Part shown: positions 8,109 to 14,748 of the stretch, in pieces
How positions within the stretch are numbered: the first letter of the stretch is position 1
Layout: each line of letters opens with the position of its first letter
From: Brevundimonas vancanneytii
GTDB lineage: Bacteria; Pseudomonadota; Alphaproteobacteria; Caulobacterales; Caulobacteraceae
Direction of reading: 5' to 3'
Assembly: GCA_945874855.1 (NCBI GenBank)
Contig: CAMCIP010000029.1
Location: 1-15,176, forward strand
DNA: 15,176 bases
Program-made: the position numbers and the translations under genes
The notes under the pieces: model-generated
Databases searched by the model: none
The model's input: only the letters and a program-made list of their open reading frames with translations
What the model was told of the DNA's origin: nothing

Positions 8109-9293
8109 TCACGCCCCCGGCAGTTGCAGGATGTGCTTGGCGAGTATGTTCAGCTGGACCTCGCTGGTTCCGCCCTCGATGGAGTTGGCCTTGGTGCGCA
8201 GCCAGTCGCGGGCCACGGTGCCGCCGCGCGACCGCTCGCCCTCCCATTCCAGGGCATCGGACCCGCCGGCCGCCATCAGCAGTTCGTGGCGGCGCTTGTT
8301 CAGCTCCGAGCCATAGTATTTCAGCATCGACGCCAGGGCCGGATGGGCCTGTTTCGCCTTCATCCGGTCGCCCGTGCGCTCCAGCGCCAGACGGAAGGCG
8401 GCGGCGTCGACCTCCATCTCGGCGATGCGGGCGCGCAGCATGGGCTCATCCAGACGGCCGTGGTCGTCGAGGCCGATCGACCCCGTCGCCACCTGGCCCA
8501 GCGGCCGTCCGGCCCCGACCTCGCCCATGGCGCCGATCATGGTCCGCTCATGCGCCAGCAGGGCCTTGGCCACGTCCCAGCCGCGGTTGAGCGTCCCCAC
8601 GAGGTTTTCCTTCTCCACCCGCACATCGTCGAAGAAGGTCTCGCAGAAGGGCGACTTGCCGCTGATCAGGGTGATCGGCTTGGTCGTCACGCCCGGCGTG
8701 GCCATGTCGAACAGCACGAAGCTGATCCCCAGATGTTTGGGCGCTTCCGGATCGGTGCGGACCAGACAGAAGATCCAGTCGGCCTTGTCGGCATAGGAGG
8801 TCCAGACCTTCTGGCCGTTGACGATCCAGTGGTCGCCGCGGTCCTCGGCCCGGGTCTGGAGGCCGGCCAGGTCGGAGCCGGCGCCCGGCTCGGAATAGCC
8901 CTGGCACCAGCGGATCTCACCGCGCACGATCTCGGGCAGGAACCGCTTCTTCTGCTCTTCGGTGCCGAACTGCAGCAGGGCCGGGCCCAGCATCCAGACG
9001 CCGAAGCTCAGCAGGGGGCTCTGCGCCCCGATCCGCTTCAGCTCGGACTGCAGCACCTTGGCCTGTTCACGGCTCAGGCCGCCGCCGCCGTATTCGACCG
9101 GCCATTCCGGCGCGGTCCAGCCCCGTGCGCCCATGACCTCCATCCAGCGCCTGTGCGCCGGCGTCTTGAAGGTGGCCTTGCGGCCGCCCCATATGGCCTC
9201 GTCCTCGCTCTCGGCGGGCCGGCGCACCTCGGCCGGACAATTGGCCTCCAGCCAGGCGCGGGTTTCGGTGCGGAAGTGTTCGAGCTCGGTCAT
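8109..9293 (-). CDS. Acyl-CoA dehydrogenase family protein, probable catalytic subunit of a heteromeric pair
   Basis: A 394-residue ACAD-fold protein; the ATG at 9293 is preferred over a TTG 36 bases further upstream. The middle domain keeps a full first signature, CQGYSEPGAGSDLAG (residues 130-144), followed by VNGQKVWTSYADKADW. An Glu-Arg pair in LLAHERTMIG (Glu249) lies where isovaleryl-CoA dehydrogenase and the FadE29/ChsE2 subunit carry their catalytic base; the C-terminal SIEGGTSEVQLNILA block (371-385) also has a Glu near the MCAD-type position. In contrast, the RxQFGxxIxxFQ motif for the FAD of the neighbouring subunit is absent: this region reads as a diverged helix around residues 286-330. 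The neighbouring ACAD has what this one lacks and lacks what this one has. It follows the RAM-domain gene by 42 bases. The substrate cannot be read from the sequence; a fatty, aromatic or steroid side-chain CoA ester is possible. Confidence 0.92.
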   Translation of the reverse strand: MTELEHFRTETRAWLEANCPAEVRRPAESEDEAIWGGRKATFKTPAHRRWMEVMGARGWTAPEWPVEYGGGGLSREQAKVLQSELKRIGAQSPLLSFGVWMLGPALLQFGTEEQKKRFLPEIVRGEIRWCQGYSEPGAGSDLAGLQTRAEDRGDHWIVNGQKVWTSYADKADWIFCLVRTDPEAPKHLGISFVLFDMATPGVTTKPITLISGKSPFCETFFDDVRVEKENLVGTLNRGWDVAKALLAHERTMIGAMGEVGAGRPLGQVATGSIGLDDHGRLDEPMLRARIAEMEVDAAAFRLALERTGDRMKAKQAHPALASMLKYYGSELNKRRHELLMAAGGSDALEWEGERSRGGTVARDWLRTKANSIEGGTSEVQLNILAKHILQLPGA

Positions 9294-9335
9294 GTCGCGA
9301 TCCAGACAGGCTGACGCAGGGTCAGGCAAGCGCCC

Positions 9336-9590
9336 TCAGCGCGTCGGCAGGAAGGGCGAGAAGGTGATGACGGTAAAGGTGTCGCGGATATGCGGCCGGG
9401 TCTGGACCGACTTCGTCACGAAGGTGCCGATGTCCATGTCCTTCGGCAGGTTGAACTTGGCCAGGAGGTCGTACTGGCCCGAGGTGGAATAGACCTCCGA
9501 CACATGGTCCACATGGTCCACGACGTCGGCGGCCACGTCATTGGCGTGGCCCAGCTCGCATTTGATGAAGACGAAGATGGCGGTCATCAT
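9336..9590 (-). CDS. Stand-alone Lrp/AsnC ligand-binding (RAM) domain protein
   Basis: An 84-residue protein that consists only of the C-terminal alpha/beta RAM domain of the Lrp/AsnC family. It begins MMTAIFVFIKCELGHANDVA, then has VDHVSEVYSTSGQYDLLAKF, the typical RAM core, and ends in TFTVITFSPFLPTR. There is no helix-turn-helix and no room for one: the open frame starts at the double ATG (9590/9587), which has GGAG about 9 bases upstream. Known stand-alone RAM proteins form dimers or larger rings and bind amino acids or related small molecules; some pair with full-length Lrp proteins. It is the first gene of the minus-strand series, 42 bases before the ACAD genes and upstream of hmgA, so an amino-acid or acyl ligand sensor for this block is plausible but not shown. 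Confidence 0.88.
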   Translation of the reverse strand: MMTAIFVFIKCELGHANDVAADVVDHVDHVSEVYSTSGQYDLLAKFNLPKDMDIGTFVTKSVQTRPHIRDTFTVITFSPFLPTR

Positions 9591-9611
9591 GGGGCACGCT
9601 CCGCGTGAGTG

Positions 9612-9712
9612 AGGCAGTCGGCAGTCGGCAGTCGGGGTTAGGCAGTAGGGTGTTCGCGCCCGATCGTCGAGACATGCGCCGCCTGACTGCCTACTGCCTG
9701 CTGCCTACCCTG
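9612..9712. repeat. Inverted repeat built of GGCAGT(A/C) heptamers
   Basis: The left arm (9612-9650) contains three tandem GGCAGTC-type heptamers and a GGTTAGGCAGTAGGG end. The right arm (9681-9712) is the inverse, with CTGACTGCCTACTGCCTGCTGCCTACC read on the + strand. The arms can pair over most of their length around a core of about 30 bases. The element lies in the divergent gap between the RAM-domain gene and the hydrolase gene, where promoters would be expected, and its right arm is inside the hydrolase frame. It is a different family from the other repeats in the window. Confidence 0.8.
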
Positions 9713-10570
9713 GAGCCCCCCCTGGACCTCGAAGCCGAATACAACAACCGCGCCCGGGTGCCCGACCACGCCGTTGTCATGCAGCGCTGGCAGGTCGATG
9801 CCGGGGCCGCGCGGGCGGCGCATCCGCCGCTGGAGCTGCGCTATGGGCCCGGTCCGCGCGAGGTCATCGACCTGTTCGAGGTGGGCCGGGACGCGCCGGT
9901 GGCGGTCTTCCTGCACGGCGGCTACTGGCAGGCGCTGGATCGCAGCGGGTTCAGCTGGGTGGCCCCGGCCCTGATGGCCCGAGGCGTCAGCGTGGCCATC
10001 CCGTCCTATGACCTGGCCCCCACGGTGCGGCTGGGACGGATCCTCGCCCAGGTGCGCGAGGCCGTGGAGGCGGTGCGGGCGCGGCCCGGATCGAGGCAGG
10101 GCGCGCGGCCGATGGTGTTCGGCCACTCCGCCGGCGGGCATATGGCCGCGGCCATGCTGTCCGAGGGGCGGGCGTCGGCGGCCCTGGCCATCAGCGGCGT
10201 GTTCGACCTGGCACCGCTGATCCCGACCTCGCTGAACCTCGCCCTGGGCCTCGACGAGATGGAGGCCCGGGCGCTGAGCATCACCTCGTGGCCGGCCCCG
10301 GACGGTTCCACGCCCGGCGGCACGACGCTGGACTGCTGGGTCGGCGGCGACGAGAGCCCGGAGTTCCTGCGCCAGTCGCGCGACATGGCCTCCCTGTGGG
10401 GCGCACGGGGGGTGGAGACGCGGGTCGAGGTGCTGGAGGGGCTGAACCATTTCACTGTGCTGGACCCGTTGGCGGATGCGGAGAGCGCCATGGTGGGGCG
10501 GGTGGTCGCGCTGGCGAAACAGCAAGTGTCCGCCCCCGCGGCCGAAAGCCGGGGCCCGGTTCTTTCGTGA
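9674..10570 (+). CDS. Alpha/beta hydrolase, kynurenine formamidase (arylformamidase)-like
   Basis: The conserved part matches the arylformamidase branch of the alpha/beta hydrolases, which cleaves N-formylkynurenine to kynurenine in tryptophan breakdown. Counting from the ATG at 9674 (298 residues): AEYNNRARVPDH (21-32) is the usual family N-terminus, VFLHGGYWQALD (78-89) is the HGGxW oxyanion-hole motif, FGHSAGGHMAAA (149-160) holds nucleophile Ser152, GGDESPEF holds the likely acid Asp226, and GLNHFTVLD holds His259. The start is uncertain: residues 1-15 are encoded by the right arm of a palindromic repeat, and the ribosome site before 9674 is weak. An in-frame CTG at 9722, 9 bases after a GGAG, would start right at the conserved part; the frame is also open from 9605. 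No other kynurenine-pathway gene is nearby, so the substrate is only suggested. Confidence 0.85.
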   Translation: MRRLTAYCLLPTLEPPLDLEAEYNNRARVPDHAVVMQRWQVDAGAARAAHPPLELRYGPGPREVIDLFEVGRDAPVAVFLHGGYWQALDRSGFSWVAPALMARGVSVAIPSYDLAPTVRLGRILAQVREAVEAVRARPGSRQGARPMVFGHSAGGHMAAAMLSEGRASAALAISGVFDLAPLIPTSLNLALGLDEMEARALSITSWPAPDGSTPGGTTLDCWVGGDESPEFLRQSRDMASLWGARGVETRVEVLEGLNHFTVLDPLADAESAMVGRVVALAKQQVSAPAAESRGPVLS

Positions 10571-10600
10571 AGCCGGCGGTCTGGGATATGCAGATCCCAC
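10543..10600 (+). promoter_or_regulatory. Two hairpins between the hydrolase and eda
   Basis: The gap of 98 bases between the hydrolase and eda, with the hydrolase 3' end, holds two dyads. The first, at 10543-10568, pairs CGAAAG with CTTTCG around a CCGG-GGC-CCGG inner stem with a two-base bulge, and covers the last codons of the hydrolase. The second, TGGGAT-ATGCAG-ATCCCA at 10583-10600, is a perfect 6-bp inverted repeat with a 6-base loop. They could be a terminator followed by an operator for eda, or leader structure in a joint transcript. No promoter boxes are clear. Confidence 0.3.
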
Positions 10601-10668
10601 CACTGGACACGACGGTCGCCCGGAAGACGGGTCCCGGCCCGTGTCAGGATGAGCGGAAGAAGAAGCCC

Positions 10669-11343
10669 ATGCCCCACGATCGCCTGACCGTCCTGACCGC
10701 CCTGGAGGCCCAGGGCGTCTGTCCGGTCTTCTACCATGCCGATCCCGAGGTGTGCCTCAATGTGATCCGGGCCTGCGCCCGGGGTGGGGCACCGGTGGTG
10801 GAGTTCACCAACCGCGGCGACTTCGCGGTGGACCTGTTCGGCGAGGTGGCGCGCGAGCTGCAGCGGACGGATCCGCACGTCATCCCGGGCATCGGCTCGG
10901 TGATCGACGCGGGCACGGCCTCGACCTTTCTGAACCGGGGTGCGCGCTTCGTGGTCAGCCCGGGGCTGGTCGAGGAGGTGGCGGTGGTCTGCAACCGGCG
11001 CATGACGGCCTATTTTCCCGGCTGCGGTTCGGTGACGGACATCCTCCGCGCCCATGAGCTGGGCTGCGAGATCGTCAAGCTGTTCCCGGGCGCCAGCGTC
11101 GGCGGGCCGGACTTCGTCAAGGCGGTGAAGGGGCCCATGCCGTGGACGAAGATCATGCCGACCGGCGGGGTCGATCCGGATCCGGCGTCGATCGCCAGAT
11201 GGTTCGGCAGCGGCATCGTCGCCGCCGGCATGGGGTCGAAGCTGATCACCGACGCCGCCGTCAAGGCGGGCGACTGGGCCGCGATCGAGGGCGAGGTGCG
11301 CAAGGCGGTGGAGGCGGTGAAGGCGTTCCGCGCGGGCCGCTAA
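10669..11343 (+). CDS. eda: KDPG aldolase (2-dehydro-3-deoxy-6-phosphogluconate aldolase), Bacteroidota-like form
   Basis: The enzyme cleaves KDPG to pyruvate and glyceraldehyde-3-phosphate, the last Entner-Doudoroff step, in the cytoplasm. The ATG at 10669 has GGAAGAAG just upstream and gives 224 residues, close to the family's usual 205-225. The Schiff-base lysine is Lys137 in CEIVKLFPGAS; Glu45 in VVEFTNRGDFA is the expected acid/base residue, and PTGGVDPD (164-171) binds the phosphate. The sequence around CPVFYHADPEVC, EFTNRGDFA, VCNRRM, FPGCGSV and PMPW is closer in my memory to Bacteroidota KDPG aldolases than to the E. coli or Zymomonas type. It lies about 6.5 kb from the zwf-pgl-edd-glk operon, not in it. 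Its TAA overlaps the stop of the opposing lipoprotein gene. Activity on 4-hydroxy-2-oxoglutarate is possible for this family. Confidence 0.9.
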   Translation: MPHDRLTVLTALEAQGVCPVFYHADPEVCLNVIRACARGGAPVVEFTNRGDFAVDLFGEVARELQRTDPHVIPGIGSVIDAGTASTFLNRGARFVVSPGLVEEVAVVCNRRMTAYFPGCGSVTDILRAHELGCEIVKLFPGASVGGPDFVKAVKGPMPWTKIMPTGGVDPDPASIARWFGSGIVAAGMGSKLITDAAVKAGDWAAIEGEVRKAVEAVKAFRAGR

Positions 11344-11798
11344 CGCCGGAACAGGCTGGCCGGCGGCGGGACCGTGCCGGAGCGGAGGCCGAGGCGTTGC
11401 CTCAGTGTGCCGGAGCCGTCGCCATAGACCAGATCGTCGATCAGGCCCTGTCCGGACAGCCAGAGGTCCAGGCCGTCCGAGCCCCCCGCATGGCGCACTT
11501 CGGCGAAGCGGCGCGAGCCGCCCAGATACCAGGCGCGACCGGCGGTGCACGGCCCGCCCGCCGTTGCCGAGTGGAGCGGCAACGGGCGGCCGGCGGCCAC
11601 CTCGGCGCGCAGGGCGGCCGCGACCTCGGGCACGAAGAGGTCGGCGACCGCCCCGGCGTCGCCGGAGGCCCGGGCCGCGCAGAAGGCCGCGGCGGTCGAG
11701 ACCGTTTGATCGTACAGGGGTCCCGCCGGGGCCTCCAGGATCGGCGCGCACGCCGCCAGCCCGAGCGTCACGGCGGATACCAGGGCGGCGCGACGCAT
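11340..11798 (-). CDS. Small predicted lipoprotein, function unknown
   Basis: A 152-residue protein with a lipoprotein signal: MRRAALVSAVTLGLAAC, lipobox cysteine at residue 17. The rest has no motif I recognise. Segment AAAFCAARASGDAGAVADLF (about 37-56) resembles the helix seen in many small periplasmic proteins of the NTF2-like/DUF4440 kind, and the C-terminal part (RAWYLGGSRRFAEVR, then DLWLSGQGLIDDLVYG) is strand-rich, so an NTF2-like fold is possible but weakly supported. The ATG shares its first base with the last base of the M16 peptidase stop (TGATG at 11800-11796), so it is very likely translated after the peptidase, and both products go to the cell envelope. At the 3' end, its TAG overlaps the TAA of eda on the other strand (11340-11343), leaving no room for a terminator. 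Confidence 0.82.
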   Translation of the reverse strand: MRRAALVSAVTLGLAACAPILEAPAGPLYDQTVSTAAAFCAARASGDAGAVADLFVPEVAAALRAEVAAGRPLPLHSATAGGPCTAGRAWYLGGSRRFAEVRHAGGSDGLDLWLSGQGLIDDLVYGDGSGTLRQRLGLRSGTVPPPASLFRR

Positions 11799-14659
11799 CA
11801 GTCGATACCCAGGTCGGCGGCGTTGAGGTCGACGTCCTCGGCCTTGATGACCACCAGGTCCGGATAGACGGCGCGCATGCCGTCGAGGAACTGGGCGGCG
11901 TCGCCGACCACGACCACATGGGCCCGGCCGCGGCCCAGATAGCGGTCCGCCACGGCGCCGACGGCGGCCGGGTCGGTGGCGCGCAGCCGGGCGGGATAGG
12001 TCTCGATCTCCGACAGGGGCAGGCCCAGGACGACGGTGTCGGCGATGAAGCCGCCGAGGCCGCCGGTGGTCTCGATCCCGCGCGAGAAGCCGCCCAGGAC
12101 AAAGCTTTCGCGGTCGGTGACGGCCTGGTCGGTGACGGTCTCGGTCGTCAAACGGTCGACCTGGGCCAGCACCAGGCCCACGACCTCGACGGCGCTCTCG
12201 TTCTTGGTCTGGGTCGTGGCCGCCAGCACCGTGCCGCCGGCGCGGGTGCCGAGGCCGGAATAGGCCCCGTAGCTGAGGCCGCGCTTGTTGCGGATCTCAT
12301 TGAACAGATGCCCGCCGCTGCCGCCGCCGATGACGGCATTGGCCACGGCCATGGGATACCAGGCCGGATCTTTGCGGTCCGGGCCGCGCAGGGCGACCGC
12401 GATCGCCGCCTGACCGGCCGCGGGCATGTCGATGACCAGGACTCGCGGCGTCGTGGCCGGGCCGGCGCGGTCGGCGACCACAGGCACGGGCCCGGCCGGG
12501 CGGGCCCAGTCGCCGAAGGTGGCCTCGGCAAAGGCGAAGGCGGCTTCGGGCGACATGCCGCCGGTGATGACCAGGGCGGCGTTGTCCGGGCGCCACCAGC
12601 GGGCGTGGTGAGCCACCACGTCCTCACGCGTCATGGCCGCCAGGCTTTCGGCCGTGCCGCCGGCCGGAGCGCCATAGGGGGCGGCACCATACACCATCCG
12701 GTTCAGTGCGGCCGAGGCCAGGTTGGCCGGGTCGCGCAGGGCGACGCGCAGGCCGTTGATGCCGCGGGTGCGCTGGCGTTCCAGTTCGGCGGCCGGGAAG
12801 TCAGGGCGCAGGACGACGTCGGCGAAAATCGGCCCGGCGCGGTCCAGCGAGGCGATCGGCGCCGACAGGCTGACGGAGGTGGAGTCCAGGCCGGCCCCGG
12901 CCCCGATCGAGGCGCCGAGCGATTCGAGCGCGGCGGCGATCTGGGGCGCGGTCCGTCCGCCGGCACCTTCGCGCGCCAGATTGGCCGTTCCTGAGGCCAG
13001 ACCCATGCGCCCGGCCGGATCGCCCGAGGCGCCGCCGCCGAGGATCAGCTGGGCGTTCATGATCGGCAGGTCGGTGGAGCGGGCGACGATGACCCGCAGG
13101 CCGTTGGGCAGGGTGCGCTCGGCCACGGCGGGCACGGCGGCGACGCGGGCCGGTCCGGGCGCGGGCGGGGCCATGCGCTGGCCCTCGGGCAGCAGGGAGT
13201 TGGGCGCCAGGACGGCGGGCGGGACGCTGACGAAGGTCGGCACGGGCGCGGGGTTGCGCCAGCTGTCTTCGGGCACACCTTCGGGGCGCTGGCTCTCGTC
13301 GAGATATCGGACCCGGACCACGGCCTCGTCGCGCAGCCAGGTGCGGGCGACACGCAGCACGTCGTCGGCGGTCACGGCCTGGACGGCGGCCAGATTGGCG
13401 TCGGGGGCCGTGGGGTCGCCCACGGCCACCAGGGCCTGGCCCAGGATGAAGGCGCGGCCTGAAGCGGTCTCGCGCTGGCGCAGCTCGGAGGCCACGATCT
13501 CGATCTTGGCCTCGTCCAGCTCGGCGGCGGTAACGGGATTGGTGCGGATCTCGGTGATCACGGCGTCATAGGCGGCCTCGGCCGCCTCCAGCGACTTGCC
13601 CTGGGCGACGATGACGGTGCCGGAGATTGAGCCGTCCTCTTCCAGCGAGCCCGCGCCGAAGGAAGCGGCGGTGGCCAGCTGGTCGGTGTAGACGAGGCGC
13701 TGGTACAGGCGGCTGTTCTGGCCGCGCGACAGGATGCCCTGCAGCACGTCCAGCGCCGCCGCATCGGGGTGGTCGGCCGGCACGCCCGGCCAGATGCGGC
13801 CGACGGCCGGCAGGGGCACATTGGGGGCATAGGCGACCACGTCGCGCGGCTGGGTCCGCGGGGTCTCGACCGGGCGCACGAAGACGGGGACGGGACGATC
13901 CGGGTTCGGAATGGCGCCGAAATACTGGTCGACCCAGCGGTCCAGCTGGGCCGGATCGAAATTGCCCGAGACGATCAGGGTGGCGGTGGCGGGGCGGTAG
14001 TAGGCCTCGTGGAAGGCGCGGGCGTCGTCGATGGTGGCGGCGTCCAGTTCCTCGATCGAGCCGATCACGCTGCGGCGATAGATGCTTTCGTCGAAGCTGT
14101 TGTCGCCGATGACGAACCGGCCCAGCCGGCCATAGGGCGGGGCGTAGACGCGCTGGCGCAGCTCCTCCTTGACGATGGAGCGCTCGGCGTCGAACACGTC
14201 CTGGTCGACCACCGGGCGGGCCATGCGCTCGGCATGGGTCCAGAGCATGGTCTCCAGATATTCGGGCGGCACGGTCTCATAGTAGTTGGTGAAGTCCTGG
14301 CCGGTGGAGGCGTTGCGCGTGCCGCCCGCATTCTCGACCCAGGTCGAGATCTGGCCGTAGGCGATGTTGACCGTCTTGCGGCTGAGGATGTGTTCGAACA
14401 GGTGGGCGAAGCCTGAGCGCCCCTCCGGATCGTCCTTGCCGCCGACGTCGTACCAGACCTGGACCGTGACGGTGCCGGCCGTCGGATCGGGCAGGGCGTA
14501 GACGTCCAGCCCGTTGGGCAGTTCGCGGTGGCTGTAGACCAGCGGCGGCACCTGGATGGCCGCCGCATCCTGGGCCTGGGCGGCCCCCGGCACGGCGGTC
14601 AGAACGGCCAGGGCCGAGGCGGCCAGCAAGGCGGCGCGGAAAGGACGGATGCGGATCAT
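11798..14659 (-). CDS. Periplasmic M16 family zinc metallopeptidase, double-domain (pitrilysin/PqqL-like)
   Basis: A 953-residue zinc peptidase of family M16. Residues 1-30 form a Sec signal peptide ending AQAQ, so it acts in the periplasm or is secreted. The N-terminal half has the inverted zinc motif HLFEH (His86, Glu89, His90) and the third ligand in SIVKEELRQ, Glu165 or Glu166, at the usual spacing of about 75 residues. The second half, from about residue 510 (RTLPNGLRVIVA), repeats the M16 fold but lacks HxxEH: the matching place reads LASGTANLAREG. It keeps the NKRGLSYGAYS segment near residue 790, which carries the conserved Arg/Tyr used for substrate binding. So one polypeptide holds an active and an inactive half, as in other fused M16 enzymes. 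A clear AGGAG lies 8 bases before the ATG. It is the first gene of a two-gene unit with the small lipoprotein. Confidence 0.95.
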   Translation of the reverse strand: MIRIRPFRAALLAASALAVLTAVPGAAQAQDAAAIQVPPLVYSHRELPNGLDVYALPDPTAGTVTVQVWYDVGGKDDPEGRSGFAHLFEHILSRKTVNIAYGQISTWVENAGGTRNASTGQDFTNYYETVPPEYLETMLWTHAERMARPVVDQDVFDAERSIVKEELRQRVYAPPYGRLGRFVIGDNSFDESIYRRSVIGSIEELDAATIDDARAFHEAYYRPATATLIVSGNFDPAQLDRWVDQYFGAIPNPDRPVPVFVRPVETPRTQPRDVVAYAPNVPLPAVGRIWPGVPADHPDAAALDVLQGILSRGQNSRLYQRLVYTDQLATAASFGAGSLEEDGSISGTVIVAQGKSLEAAEAAYDAVITEIRTNPVTAAELDEAKIEIVASELRQRETASGRAFILGQALVAVGDPTAPDANLAAVQAVTADDVLRVARTWLRDEAVVRVRYLDESQRPEGVPEDSWRNPAPVPTFVSVPPAVLAPNSLLPEGQRMAPPAPGPARVAAVPAVAERTLPNGLRVIVARSTDLPIMNAQLILGGGASGDPAGRMGLASGTANLAREGAGGRTAPQIAAALESLGASIGAGAGLDSTSVSLSAPIASLDRAGPIFADVVLRPDFPAAELERQRTRGINGLRVALRDPANLASAALNRMVYGAAPYGAPAGGTAESLAAMTREDVVAHHARWWRPDNAALVITGGMSPEAAFAFAEATFGDWARPAGPVPVVADRAGPATTPRVLVIDMPAAGQAAIAVALRGPDRKDPAWYPMAVANAVIGGGSGGHLFNEIRNKRGLSYGAYSGLGTRAGGTVLAATTQTKNESAVEVVGLVLAQVDRLTTETVTDQAVTDRESFVLGGFSRGIETTGGLGGFIADTVVLGLPLSEIETYPARLRATDPAAVGAVADRYLGRGRAHVVVVGDAAQFLDGMRAVYPDLVVIKAEDVDLNAADLGID

Positions 14660-14717
14660 GGCCGAAGCTCCTGAAAGGGTCGGCGCGGACCCTATCAGGG
14701 CGCAGGGGCGGCGAAAG

Positions 14718-14748
14718 TTACGGTGACGTAATGCGGCGACGCGTCGCC
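14718..14748 (-). promoter_or_regulatory. Operator-like dyads upstream of the M16 peptidase
   Basis: About 60-90 bases before the peptidase start lie two dyads: TTACG-GTGA-CGTAA at 14718-14731, a perfect 5-bp inverted repeat with a 4-base spacer, and GGCGACGCGTCGCC at 14735-14748, a perfect 14-base palindrome. A GAGTC (14751-14755) follows, which fits the GANTC site of the CcrM methylase used in Caulobacterales. The A/T-rich first dyad stands out in a GC-rich setting and fits a transcription factor site. I could not identify convincing -35/-10 boxes. Confidence 0.35.

Noticed and set aside
6725..9314. Long + strand open frames opposite hmgA and the ACAD genes
   Set aside because: They mirror third-position GC bias of the real minus-strand genes. 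The products are Arg/Gly/Pro-rich and unlike known proteins.
9612..9712. CRISPR array or plasmid-type iterons from the tandem GGCAGTC units
   Set aside because: Units are seven bases with no spacers, and they recur in inverse orientation. This is an inverted intergenic repeat, not an array.
10006..12102. Open frame of 698 codons on the - strand covering the hydrolase, eda and the peptidase end
   Set aside because: It overlaps four supported genes in other frames or on the other strand, and its product is Ser/Arg/Pro-rich with no motif.
11405..14416. Several + strand open frames opposite the M16 peptidase
   Set aside because: All are antisense to a gene with signal peptide, zinc motif and good ribosome site; none has an independent motif.
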